From Nemertoderma westbladi (lineage: Eukaryota > Xenacoelomorpha > Nemertodermatida > Nemertodermatidae), in the NCBI GenBank assembly GCA_032718475.1, contig JAUCBJ010003389.1, positions 1 to 32,514 of the forward strand: 32,514 nt of DNA. Reading direction: 5' to 3'. Position numbers and translations under genes: made by a program. How positions within the stretch are numbered: the first letter of the stretch is position 1; each line of letters begins with the position of its first letter. Under the pieces are notes generated by a model. It saw nothing but the letters and a program-made list of their open reading frames with translations. It had not been told where the DNA came from and did no database searches. Shown here in pieces: positions 11,089-24,251 of the stretch.

Positions 11089-11232
11089 GCTACAACTGTA
11101 TTACAATTCATTAGATAATTACAACATAATAATTATGGTTTGAAGCTTTTTTGTATAAATTGCTCCTACACCGGGCTACGATCAGACTAATTTATCGGAC
11201 AGAACAAAAAGCTTAACTTAACTCGTTATGTC
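11089..11232. repeat. Inverted repeat, right arm
   Basis: The reverse complement carries TAAGCTTTTTGTTCTGTCCG, a GTAGCCCGGTG block and AATTATTATGTTGTAATTAT, matching 10640-10782 over more than 100 bp. Outside the strong block the similarity fades but is still visible (CGAGTTAAG here, CGAGTCAAG in the left arm). Confidence 0.85.
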
Positions 11233-11705
11233 TTATCCTTTGAATGGTGGAACAGTTTGTAATTGGACAAGTTCTTCTCAAACTCTTATCAACTAACCAA
11301 TTAAGTGTGCGAAGGCCCGCCATGAAAATGTAATTTGTAAAATTTGAATATGCTATTGAATGACTACATATGTATCAAGTAGGGTTTAATTTCATCAACG
11401 ATTGACCGAGTTAATAGGGATCAAAACTTTGACGACGACTGCTACAGACAACCCGATATTGGAACCACTATGCTAAGACCTTGTTCACTTCGTGGCTCGC
11501 CCTACAATAAGTATTAGCATTCATAGACCATTGGCTTCGCCAAGATAATAAAAATTTATCCATGGTCCGATGCGTAGCAGTCATTCTCTAAAATATTATT
11601 TGAGGCGCTGAATATTTCTGCCAATTACTAACCACATGTGTGCTACATAATAAAAATATTTGTTTACCAATTGAGGGAAAGGAGTACTTTATTGTAGAAT
11701 TTTAT
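11233..11705. other. AT-rich sequence, no gene seen
   Basis: This segment separates the right arm from the plus-strand Helitron-like 3' end; the corresponding distance on the left is only about 45 bp. It contains a small hairpin, TTGGC-TTC-GCCAA (near 11530). No frame or RNA gene is supported. Confidence 0.5.
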
Positions 11706-11749
11706 GTGACTTTACGACTTGTTTAATGGCGTCTTGACGCCGTCTCTAG
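11706..11749 (+). mobile_element. Helitron-like 3' end, plus strand
   Basis: ACGACTTGTTTAAT precedes a hairpin, GGCGTC-TT-GACGCC (11728-11741), then GTCT and CTAG (11746-11749), with T next. The surrounding bases match the minus-strand end at 10594 (TACGACTTG before the hairpin, GTCTCTAGT after it), but the stem sequence differs at four of six pairs while pairing is kept. The full extent of the element to its left is unknown; it may include the inverted-repeat arm ending at 11232. Confidence 0.58.
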
Positions 11750-12440
11750 TAAATAGGGAGGTGAAACTATCTCTGTTACAAATTTCTTGCAATCTCATTG
11801 GACACAGATAATCAGAAAGACACACTGCCGCGTACTGTAGGTATACCATTATTCCCGTACCGTATCATTGCGGGCAAATCAGATGGTTTTTTGCATTTTT
11901 CTTAAAAACGATACTTTTAGGAAAGTGATGTTATGGCGCTATGGTCTCGAATATCAACTCAACATGTCTAATAAAATAGAAAATTAATCGTCTTTTATTT
12001 GACTATAATTTATTATTAGGTTTGCCAACAAAGAAACAACAGGAACTTATAGATTCCTCTATTCCCGTTGTCATTCCATCTCTAAAGAGTCCACCCTTCA
12101 GTAGTGGGGCGAATAAACCCCATAGCAAACCTATGGATAATGGATCTTCATTGCCCGGTTAGTATAGCTAACTGCCCTACTATTACTGATACTCTAGACA
12201 TAGACATACCACCTTTATTGTAAGTGTTGATTATTTCCACGCCTTGACCTAAAATTATCACACAATTCGACAAGACTTAAATGTTCATAAATATTGGTAA
12301 ACGTCCAAGAAAGGTTGGAGGTACATCAAAATTAATCTCTCCTCACGGGAAAATCGCGCATAACTAATTACCAAAATTGTAAACTGCTCTATAATAGACT
12401 CGCGTTTATTGTTTTGGTTATAATAACGTATCACTATAGA
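11750..12440. other. Single-copy AT-rich sequence, no gene seen
   Basis: No frame or RNA gene can be supported. It could be intergenic or intronic sequence upstream of the candidate exon at 12563. Confidence 0.5.
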
Positions 12441-12535
12441 CTTATACACACTGTATGTAGACAATACATACAGTACATACAATACATACAGACTGTAAGT
12501 ACACTGTGTGTATGTAGACGATGTGCACGTGGTGT
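12441..12535. repeat. TACA/TGTA-rich simple repeat with inverted repeat
   Basis: A cluster of ATACATACAG and GTGTATGTAG words. CTGTATGTA (12451-12459) and TACATACAG (12465-12473) form a perfect 9-bp inverted repeat with a 5-nt loop. Short open frames across it in both directions come from low complexity. Confidence 0.7.
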
Positions 12536-12562
12536 ATACGTTGTCGTCTTACTTATTACCAG

Positions 12563-12868
12563 GTGTATCAAATCTGCGCCCTACTCCGGCCTCTACTGCT
12601 GATACCACGTATTACCCTCGTCACGCGGTTCCCAGGGTAACAGCCACCAAAATCCGCCCCCCACCGGTCCAACCAGAACCCGCCATCATCAACCAACCAA
12701 TAGGAGGTGATGCTCTGTTTGTAAGGAGACATAAATTCCCTGAGTTGACCAATGAGAGCAGCGCTAGCAGGGAGTACCTTGCTGCCGCTGATACCTTGAA
12801 ACAACTCGGCAGTATGGCAAGAAACCTGGCCACTCCGGATTTCTGTATGGATAACACCATACCTAGAG
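12563..12868 (+). CDS. Candidate internal coding exon of unknown gene, running into array C
   Basis: A 306-nt open stretch preceded by a pyrimidine-rich TCTTACTTATTACCAG and followed by AG|GTTTGT, so it can be read as an exon with phase-1 boundaries on both sides and a length divisible by three. It is richer in G+C than its surroundings, and its translation looks protein-like. The parts are a Pro-rich segment (KIRPPPVQPEPAIINQP), then FVRRHKFPELTNESS, then a stretch that could be helical (REYLAAADTLKQLGSMARNL). I do not recognise the family. The last codons (MDNTIPR) are the first copy of the array C unit. Without splicing, the frame continues to a stop at 12886-12888. The opposite strand is also open over about 240 bp, so coding status is uncertain, and no start codon or partner exon is identified. 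Confidence 0.35.
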
Positions 12869-13844
12869 GTTTGTTTATGTATGGATAACAGATAACACCA
12901 TACCTCGAGGTTTGTTTATGTATGGATAACAGAACACCATACCTAGAGGTTTGTTTATGTATGGATAACACCATATCTCGAGGTTTGTTTATGTATGGAT
13001 AACACCATACCTAGAGGTTTGTTTGGATAACACCATACCTAGAGGTTTGTTTGGATAACACCATATCTCGAGGTTTGTTTCTGTATGGATAACACCATAC
13101 CTCGAGGTTTGTTTATGTATGGATAACACCATATCTCGAGGTTTGTTTATGTATGGATAACACCATACCTCGAGGTTTGTTTATGTATGGATAACACCAT
13201 ATCTCGAGGTTTGTTTATGTATGGATAACACCATATCTCGAGGTTTGTTTATGTATGGATAACACCATACCTAGAGGTTTGTTTGGATAACACCATATCT
13301 CGAGGTTTGTTTATGTATGGATAACACCATATCTCGAGGTTTGTTTATGTATGGATAACACCATATCTCGAGGTTTGTTTATGTATGGATAACACCATAT
13401 CTCGAGGTTTGTTTATGTATGGATAACACCATACCTAGAGGTTTGTTTGGATAACACCATACCTCGAGGTTTGTTTATGTATGGATAACGCCGTATCTCG
13501 AGGTTTGTTTATGTATGGATAACACCATATCTCGAGGTTTGTTTATGTATGGATAACACCATATCTCGAGGTTTGTTTATGTATGGATAACACCATACCT
13601 AGAGGTTTGTTTGGATAACACCATACCTCGAGGTTTGTTTATATGTATGGATAACACCATATCTCGAGGTTTGTTTATGTATGGATAACACCATACCTAG
13701 AGGTTTGTTTGGATAACACCATACCTCGAGGTTTGTTTATATGTATGGATAACACCATATCTCGAGGTTTGTTTATGTATGGATAACACCATATCTCGAG
13801 GTTTGTTTATGTTTGGATAACACCATACCTAGAGGTTTGTTTAT

Positions 13845-16800
13845 ATGTATGGATAACACCATATCTCGAGGTTTGTTTATGTATGGATAACACCATACCT
13901 AGAGGTTTGTTTGGATAACACTATATCTCGAGGTTTGTTTATGTATGGATAACACCATACCTCGAGGTTTGTTTATGTATGGATAACACCATACCTAGAG
14001 GTTTGTTTGGATAACACCATATCTCGAGGTTTGTTTATGTATGGATAACACCATATCTCGAGGTTTGTTTATGTATGGATAACACCATATCTCGAGGTTT
14101 GTTTATGTATGGATAACACCATATCTCGAGGTTTGTTTATGTATGGATAACACCATACCTAGAGGTTTGTTTGGATAACACCATACCTCGAGGTTTGTTT
14201 ATGTATGGATAACACCATATCTCGAGGTTTGTTTATGTATGGATAACACCATACCTAGAGGTTTGTTTGGATAACACCATACCTCGAGGTTTGTTTATGT
14301 ATGGATAACACCACATCTCGAGGTTTGTTTATGTATGGATAACACCATACCTAGAGGTTTGTTTGGATAACACCATACCTCGAGGTTTGTTTATGTATGG
14401 ATAACACCATATCTCGAGGTTTGTTTATGTATGGATAACACCATATCTCGAGGTTTGTTTATATGTATGGATAACACCATATCTCGAGGTTTGTTTATAT
14501 GTATGGATAACACCATACCTCGAGGTTTGTTTATGTATGGATAACACCGTATCTTGGGGTTTGTTTATGTATGGATAACACCATACCTCGACGTTTGTTT
14601 ATGTATGGATAACACCATACCTAGAGGTTTGTTTGGATAACACCATACCTCGAGGTTTGTTTATGTATGGATAACACCATATCTCGAGGTTTGTTTATGT
14701 ATGGATAACACCATATCTCGAGGTTTGTTTATATGTATGGATAACACCATATCTCGAGGTTTGTTTATATGTATGGATAACACCATACCTCGAGGTTTGT
14801 TTATGTATGGATAACACCGTATCTCGGGGTTTGTTTATGTATGGATAACACCATACCTCGACGTTTGTTTATGTATGGATAACACCATACCTAGAGGTTT
14901 GTTTGGATAACACCATACCTCGAGGTTTGTTTATGTATGGATAACACCATATCTCGAGGTTTGTTTCTGTATGGATAACACCATACCTCGAGGTTTGTTT
15001 GGATAACACCATACCTCGAGGTTTGTTTATGTGTATGGATAACACCATATCTCGAGGTTTGTTTATGTATGGATAACACCATACCTCGAGGTTTGTATAT
15101 GTTTGGATAACACCATACCTAGAGGTTTGTTTATGTATGGATAACACCATATCTCGAGGTTTGTTTATGTTTGGATAACACCATATCTCGAGGTTTGTTT
15201 ATGTTTGGATAACACCATATCTCGAGGTTTGTTTGTATGGATAACACCATATCTCGAGGTTTGTTTCTGTATGGATAACACCATATCTCGAGGTTTGTTT
15301 ATGTATGGATAACACCATACCTCGAGGTTTGTTTATATGTATGGATAACACCATATCTCGAGGTTTGTTTATGTATGGATAACACCATACCTCGAGGTTT
15401 GTTTATATGTATGGATAACACCATATCTCGAGGTTTGTTTATGTATGGATAACACCATACCTCGAGGTTTGTTTGTATGGATAACACCGTATCTCGGGGT
15501 TTGTTTATGTATGGATAACACCTTATCTCGAGGTTTGTTTCTGTATGGATAACACCATATCTCGAGGTTTGTTTATGTATGGATAACACCATACCTCGAG
15601 GTTTGTTTATATGTATGGATAACACCATACCTCGAGGTTTGTTTATATGTATGGATAACACCATATCTCGAGGTTTGTTTATGTATGGATAACACCATAC
15701 CTCGAGGTTTGTTTATATGTATGGATAACACCATATCTCGAGGTTTGTTTCTGTATGGATAACACCATATCTCGAGGTTTGTTTCTGTATGGATAACACC
15801 ATACCTAGAGGTTTGTTTGGATAACACCATATCTCGAGGTTTGTTTCTGTATGGATAACACCATATCTCGAGGTTTGTTTCTGTATGGATAACACCATAT
15901 CTCGAGGTTTGTTTCTGTATGGATAACACCATATCTCGAGGTTTGTTTCTGTATGGATAACACCATATCTCGAGGTTTGTTTCTGTATGGATAACACCAT
16001 ATCTCGAGGTTTGTTTATGTATGGATAACACCATACCTAGAAGTTTGTTTGGATAACACCATATCTCGAGGTTTGTTTCTGTATGGATAACACCATATCT
16101 CGAGGTTTGTTTCTGTATGGATAACACCATACCTCGAGGTTTGTTTCTGTATGGATAACACCATATCTCGAGGTTTGTTTCTGTATGGATAACACCATAT
16201 CTCGAGGTTTGTTTATGTATGGATAACACCATACCTAGAGGTTTGTTTGGATAACACCATACCTCGAGGTTTGTTTATGTATGGATAACACCACATCTCG
16301 AGGTTTGTTTATGTATGGATAACACCATACCTAGAGGTTTGTTTGGATAACACCATACCTCGAGGTTTGTTTATGTATGGATAACACCATATCTCGAGGT
16401 TTGTTTATGTATGGATAACAGAACACCATACCTAGAGGTTTGTTTGGATAACACCATACCTCGAGGTTTGTTTATATGTATGGATAACACCATATCTCGA
16501 GGTTTGTTTATGTATGGATAACACCATATCTCGAGGTTTGTTTATGTATGGATAACACCATACCTCGAGGTTTGTTTGTATGGATAACACCGTATCTCGG
16601 GGTTTGTTTATGTATGGATAACACCATATCTCGAGGTTTGTTTCTGTATGGATAACACCATATCTCGAGGTTTGTTTATGTATGGATAACACCATACCTC
16701 GAGGTTTGTTTATATGTATGGATTACACCATACCTCGAGGTTTGTTTATATGTATGGATAACACCATATCTCGAGGTTTGTTTATGTATGGATAACACCA

Positions 16801-16948
16801 TACCTAGAGGTTTGTTTGGATAACACCATATCTCGAGGTTTGTTTCTGTATGGATAACACCATATCTCGAGGTTTGTTTCTGTATGGATAACACCATATC
16901 TCGAGGTTTGTTTCTGTATGGATAACACCATATCTCGAGGTTTGTTTA
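13845..16948. repeat. Array C higher-order block, copy 1 (3701-bp spacing)
   Basis: Near-identical to 17546-20649 at a constant offset of 3701 bp, including rare units: CACTATATCTCG (13920), CCACATCTCG (14310), CGTATCTTGGGG (near 14548), CCTCGACG (14587 and 14857), and the GGATAACAGAACACC hybrid (16416). Differences seen are few, such as GGTTTGTTTGG here against GGTTTCTTTGG at 17705. To the right similarity continues with small changes of offset, for example 3693 at 17071. Confidence 0.9.
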
Positions 16949-17545
16949 TATGTATGGATAACACCATACCTCGAGGTTTGTTTATGTATGGATAACACCA
17001 TATCTCGAGGTTTGTTTCTGTATGGATAACACCATATCTCGAGGTTTGTTTCTGTATGGATAACACCATACCTCGAGGTTTGTTTGGATAACACCATATC
17101 TCGAGGTTTGTTTATGTATGGATAACACCATATCTCGAGGTTTGTTTATATGTATGGATAACACCATACCTCGAGGTTTGTTTATGTATGGATAACACCA
17201 TATCTCGAGGTTTGTTTATGTATGGATAACACCATACCTCGAGGTTTGTTTATGTATGGATAACACCATATCTCGAGGTTTGTTTATGTATGGATAACAC
17301 CATATCTCGAGGTTTGTTTATGTATGGATAACACCATACCTAGAGGTTTGTTTGGATAACACCATATCTCGAGGTTTGTTTATGTATGGATAACACCATA
17401 TCTCGAGGTTTGTTTATGTATGGATAACACCATATCTCGAGGTTTGTTTATGTATGGATAACACCATATCTCGAGGTTTGTTTATGTATGGATAACACCA
17501 TACCTAGAGGTTTGTTTGGATAACACCATACCTCGAGGTTTGTTT

Positions 17546-20500
17546 ATGTATGGATAACACCATATCTCGAGGTTTGTTTATGTATGGATAACACCATACC
17601 TAGAGGTTTGTTTGGATAACACTATATCTCGAGGTTTGTTTATGTATGGATAACACCATACCTCGAGGTTTGTTTATGTATGGATAACACCATACCTAGA
17701 GGTTTCTTTGGATAACACCATATCTCGAGGTTTGTTTATGTATGGATAACACCATATCTCGAGGTTTGTTTATGTATGGATAACACCATATCTCGAGGTT
17801 TGTTTATGTATGGATAACACCATATCTCGAGGTTTGTTTATGTATGGATAACACCATACCTAGAGGTTTGTTTGGATAACACCATACCTCGAGGTTTGTT
17901 TATGTATGGATAACACCATATCTCGAGGTTTGTTTATGTATGGATAACACCATACCTAGAGGTTTGTTTGGATAACACCATACCTCGAGGTTTGTTTATA
18001 TATGGATAACACCACATCTCGAGGTTTGTTTATGTATGGATAACACCATACCTAGAGGTTTGTTTGGATAACACCATACCTCGAGGTTTGTTTATGTATG
18101 GATAACACCATATCTCGAGGTTTGTTTATGTATGGATAACACCATATCTCGAGGTTTGTTTATATGTATGGATAACACCATATCTCGAGGTTTGTTTATA
18201 TGTATGGATAACACCATACCTCGAGGTTTGTTTATGTATGGATAACACCGTATCTTGGGGTTTGTTTATGTATGGATAACACCATACCTCGACGTTTGTT
18301 TATGTATGGATAACACCATACCTAGAGGTTTGTTTGGATAACACCATACCTCGAGGTTTGTTTATGTATGGATAACACCATATCTCGAGGTTTGTTTATG
18401 TATGGATAACACCATATCTCGAGGTTTGTTTATATGTATGGATAACACCATATCTCGAGGTTTGTTTATATGTATGGATAACACCATACCTCGAGGTTTG
18501 TTTATGTATGGATAACACCGTATCTCGGGGTTTGTTTATGTATGGATAACACCATACCTCGACGTTTGTTTATGTATGGATAACACCATACCTAGAGGTT
18601 TGTTTGGATAACACCATACCTCGAGGTTTGTTTATGTATGGATAACACCATATCTCGAGGTTTGTTTCTGTATGGATAACACCATACCTCGAGGTTTGTT
18701 TGGATAACACCATACCTCGAGGTTTGTTTATGTGTATGGATAACACCATATCTCGAGGTTTGTTTATGTATGGATAACACCATACCTCGAGGTTTGTATA
18801 TGTTTGGATAACACCATACCTAGAGGTTTGTTTATGTATGGATAACACCATATCTCGAGGTTTGTTTATGTTTGGATAACACCATATCTCGAGGTTTGTT
18901 TATGTTTGGATAACACCATATCTCGAGGTTTGTTTGTATGGATAACACCATATCTCGAGGTTTGTTTCTGTATGGATAACACCATATCTCGAGGTTTGTT
19001 TATGTATGGATAACACCATACCTCGAGGTTTGTTTATATGTATGGATAACACCATATCTCGAGGTTTGTTTATGTATGGATAACACCATACCTCGAGGTT
19101 TGTTTATATGTATGGATAACACCATATCTCGAGGTTTGTTTATGTATGGATAACACCATACCTCGAGGTTTGTTTGTATGGATAACACCGTATCTCGGGG
19201 TTTGTTTATGTATGGATAACACCTTATCTCGAGGTTTGTTTCTGTATGGATAACACCATATCTCGAGGTTTGTTTATGTATGGATAACACCATACCTCGA
19301 GGTTTGTTTATATGTATGGATAACACCATACCTCGAGGTTTGTTTATATGTATGGATAACACCATATCTCGAGGTTTGTTTATGTATGGATAACACCATA
19401 CCTCGAGGTTTGTTTATATGTATGGATAACACCATATCTCGAGGTTTGTTTCTGTATGGATAACACCATATCTCGAGGTTTGTTTCTGTATGGATAACAC
19501 CATACCTAGAGGTTTGTTTGGATAACACCATATCTCGAGGTTTGTTTCTGTATGGATAACACCATATCTCGAGGTTTGTTTCTGTATGGATAACACCATA
19601 TCTCGAGGTTTGTTTCTGTATGGATAACACCATATCTCGAGGTTTGTTTCTGTATGGATAACACCATATCTCGAGGTTTGTTTCTGTATGGATAACACCA
19701 TATCTCGAGGTTTGTTTATGTATGGATAACACCATACCTAGAAGTTTGTTTGGATAACACCATATCTCGAGGTTTGTTTCTGTATGGATAACACCATATC
19801 TCGAGGTTTGTTTCTGTATGGATAACACCATACCTCGAGGTTTGTTTCTGTATGGATAACACCATATCTCGAGGTTTGTTTCTGTATGGATAACACCATA
19901 TCTCGAGGTTTGTTTATGTATGGATAACACCATACCTAGAGGTTTGTTTGGATAACACCATACCTCGAGGTTTGTTTATGTATGGATAACACCACATCTC
20001 GAGGTTTGTTTATGTATGGATAACACCATACCTAGAGGTTTGTTTGGATAACACCATACCTCGTGGTTTGTTTATGTATGGATAACACCATATCTCGAGG
20101 TTTGTTTATGTATGGATAACAGAACACCATACCTAGAGGTTTGTTTGGATAACACCATACCTCGAGGTTTGTTTATATGTATGGATAACACCATATCTCG
20201 AGGTTTGTTTATGTATGGATAACACCATATCTCGAGGTTTGTTTATGTATGGATAACACCATACCTCGAGGTTTGTTTGTATGGATAACACCGTATCTCG
20301 GGGTTTGTTTATGTATGGATAACACCATATCTCGAGGTTTGTTTCTGTATGGATAACACCATATCTCGAGGTTTGTTTATGTATGGATAACACCATACCT
20401 CGAGGTTTGTTTATATGTATGGATTACACCATACCTCGAGGTTTGTTTATATGTATGGATAACACCATATCTCGAGGTTTGTTTATGTATGGATAACACC

Positions 20501-20649
20501 ATACCTAGAGGTTTGTTTGGATAACACCATATCTCGAGGTTTGTTTCTGTATGGATAACACCATATCTCGAGGTTTGTTTCTGTATGGATAACACCATAT
20601 CTCGAGGTTTGTTTCTGTATGGATAACACCATATCTCGAGGTTTGTTTA
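17546..20649. repeat. Array C higher-order block, copy 2 (3701-bp spacing)
   Basis: Second copy of the 13845-16948 block. Visible single-base differences from copy 1 include TTTATATATGG near 17998 (TTTATGTATGG in copy 1), CTCGTGG near 20064 (CTCGAGG in copy 1) and GGTTTCTTTGG at 17705. Such close identity over about 3.1 kb points to a recent segmental duplication within the array. Confidence 0.9.
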
Positions 20650-21971
20650 TGTATGGATAACACCATACCTAGAGGTTTGTTTGGATAACACCATATCTCG
20701 AGGTTTGTTTCTGTATGGATAACACCATATCTCGAGGTTTGTTTCTGTATGGATAACACCATACCTCGAGGTTTGTTTGGATAACACCATATCTCGAGGT
20801 TTGTTTATGTATGGATAACACCATATCTCGAGGTTTGTTTATATGTATGGATAACACCATACCTCGAGGTTTGTTTATGTATGGATAACACCATATCTCG
20901 AGGTTTGTTTCTGTATGGATAACACCATATCTCGAGGTTTGTTTCTGTATGGATAACACCATATCTCGAGGTTTGTTTCTGTATGGATAACACCATACCT
21001 AGAGGTTTGTTTGGATAACACCATATCTCGAGGTTTGTTTCTGTATGGATAACACCATATCTCGAGGTTTGTTTCTGTATGGATAACACCATATCTCGAG
21101 GTTTGTTTCTGTATGGATAACACCATATCTCGAGGTTTGTTTATGTATTGATAACACCATACCTAGAGGTTTGTTTGGATAACACCATATCTCGAGGTTT
21201 GTTTCTGTATGGATAACACCATATCTCGAGGTTTGTTTCTGTATGGATAACACCATACCTCGAGGTTTGTTTCTGTATGGATAACACCATATCTCGAGGT
21301 TTGTTTCTGTATGGATAACACCATATCTCGAGGTTTGTTTATGTATGGATAACACCATACCTAGAGGTTTGTTTGGATAACACCATATCTCGAGGTTTGT
21401 TTCTGTATGGATAACACCATACCTCGAGGTTTGTTTCTGTATGGATAACACCATATCTCGAGGTTTGTTTCTGTATGGATAACACCATATCTCGAGGTTT
21501 GTTTCTGTATGGATAACACCATATCTCGAGGTTTGTTTCTGTATGGATAACACCATACCTCGAGGTTTGTTTCTGTATGGATAACACCATATCTCGAGGT
21601 TTGTTTCTGTATGGATAACACCATATCTCGAGGTTTGTTTCTGTATGGATAACACCATATCTCGAGGTTTGTTTATGTATGGATAACACCATACCTAGAA
21701 GTTTGTTTGGATAACACCATATCTCGAGGTTTGTTTCTGTATGGATAACACCATATCTCGAGGTTTGTTTCTGTATGGATAACACCATACCTCGAGGTTT
21801 GTTTATGTATGGATAACACCATACCTCGAGGTTTGTTGATTATGAATAACACCATACCTCGAGGTTTGTTTCTGTATGGATAACACCATACCTCGAGGTT
21901 TGTTTCTGTATGGATAACACCATATCTCGAGGTTTGTTTCTGTATGGATAACACCATATCTCGAGGTTTGT

Positions 21972-23160
21972 TTATGTATGGATAACACCATACCTAGAGG
22001 TTTGTTTGGATAACACCATACCTCGAGGTTTGTTTATATGTATGGATAACACCATATCTCGAGGTTTGTTTATGTATGGATAACACCATACCTCGAGGTT
22101 TGTTTGTATGGATAACACCGTATCTCGGGGTTTGTTTATGTATGGATAACACCATATCTCGAGGTTTGTTTCTGTATGGATAACACCATATCTCGAGGTT
22201 TGTTTATGTATGGATAACACCATACCTCGAGGTTTGTTTATATGTATGGATTACACCATACCTCGAGGTTTGTTTATATGTATGGATCTCGAGGTTTGTT
22301 TATGTATGGATAACACCATACCTAGAGGTTTGTTTGGATAACACCATATCTCGAGGTTTGTTTATATGTATGGATAACACCATATCTCGAGGTTTGTTTA
22401 TATGTATGGATAACACTATATCTCGAGGTTTGTTTATGTATGGATAACACCATACCTAGAGGTTTGTTTGGATAACACCATATCTCGAGGTTTGTTTATA
22501 TGTATGGATAACACCATATCTCGAGGTTTGTTTATATGTATGGATAACACTATATCTCGAGGTTTGTTTATGTATGGATAACACCATACCTAGAGGTTTG
22601 TTTGGATAACACCATATCTCGAGGTTTGTTTATATGTATGGATAACACCATATCTCGAGGTTTGTTTATATGTATGGATAACACTATATCTCGAGGTTTG
22701 TTTATGTATGGATAACACCATACCTCGAGGTTTGTTTGTATGGATAACACCGTATCTCGGGGTTTGTTTATGTATGGATAACACCGTATCTCGGGGTTTG
22801 TTTCTGTATGGATAACACCATATCTCGAGGTTTGTTTATGTATGGATAACACCATACCTAGAGGTTTGTTTGGATAACACCATACCTCGAGGTTTGTTTA
22901 TATGTATGGATAACACCATATCTCGAGGTTTGTTTATGTATGGATAACACCATACCTCGAGGTTTGTTTGTATGGATAACACCGTATCTCGGGGTTTGTT
23001 TATGTATGGATAACACCATATCTCGAGGTTTGTTTCTGTATGGATAACACCATATCTCGAGGTTTGTTTATGTATGGATAACACCATACCTCGAGGTTTG
23101 TTTATATGTATGGATTACACCATACCTCGAGGTTTGTTTATATGTATGGATCTCGAGGTT
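21972..23160. repeat. Array C higher-order repeat, 864-bp spacing
   Basis: A rare truncated unit, TATGGATCTCGAGG (ten bases lost), occurs at 22281 and again at 23145, exactly 864 bp apart. The CGTATCTCGGGG unit and its neighbours keep the same spacing. The first part of the pattern recurs a further 328 bp on (about 23164-23415). Confidence 0.8.
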
Positions 23161-24251
23161 TGTTTATGTATGGATAACACCATACCTAGAGGTTTGTTTG
23201 GATAACACCATATCTCGAGGTTTGTTTATATGTATGGATAACACCATATCTCGAGGTTTGTTTATGTATGGATAACACCATACCTCGAGGTTTGTTTGTA
23301 TGGATAACACCGTATCTCGGGGTTTGTTTATGTATGGATAACACCATATCTCGAGGTTTGTTTCTGTATGGATAACACCATATCTCGAGGTTTGTTTATG
23401 TATGGATAACACCATACCTCGAGGTTTGTTTATATGTATGGATTACACCATACCTCGAGGTTTGTTTATATGTATGGATAACACCATATCTCGAGGTTTG
23501 TTTATGTTTGGATAACACCATATCTCGAGGTTTGTTTCTGTATGGATAACACCATACCTCGAGGTTTGTTTATGTATGGATAACACCATATCTCGAGGTT
23601 TGTTTCTGTATGGATAACACCATATCTCGAGGTTTGTTTATGTATGGATAACACCATACCTCGAGGTTTGTTTATATGTATGGATAACACCATATCTCGA
23701 GGTTTGTTTATGTATGGATTACACCATACCTCGAGGTTTGTTTATATGTATGGATAACACCATACCTAGAGGTTTGTTTGGATAACACCATACCTCGAGG
23801 TTTGTTTATGTATGGATAACACCATATCTCGAGGTTTGTTTATGTATGGATAACACCATATCTCGAGGTTTGTTTATGTATGGATAACACCATACCTCGA
23901 GGTTTGTTTATATGTATGGATTACACCATACCTCGAGGTTTGTTTATATGTATGGATAACACCATATCTCGAGGTTTGTTTATGTATGGATAACACCATA
24001 CCTCGAGGTTTGTTTATATGTATGGATTACACCATACCTCGAGGTTTGTTTATATGTATGGATAACACCATATCTCGAGGTTTGTTTATGTATGGATAAC
24101 ACCATACCTAGAGGTTTGTTTGGATAACACCATACCTCGAGGTTTGTTTATATGTATGGATAACACCATATCTCGAGGTTTGTTTCTGTATGGATAACAC
24201 CATATCTCGAGGTTTGTTTATGTATGGATAACACCATATCTCGAGGTTTGT

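Noticed and set aside
12285-12602. Short frames on both strands across the TACA-rich repeat
   Set aside because: They owe their openness to low complexity and show no protein-like composition; only 12563-12868 looks worth keeping as a candidate exon.
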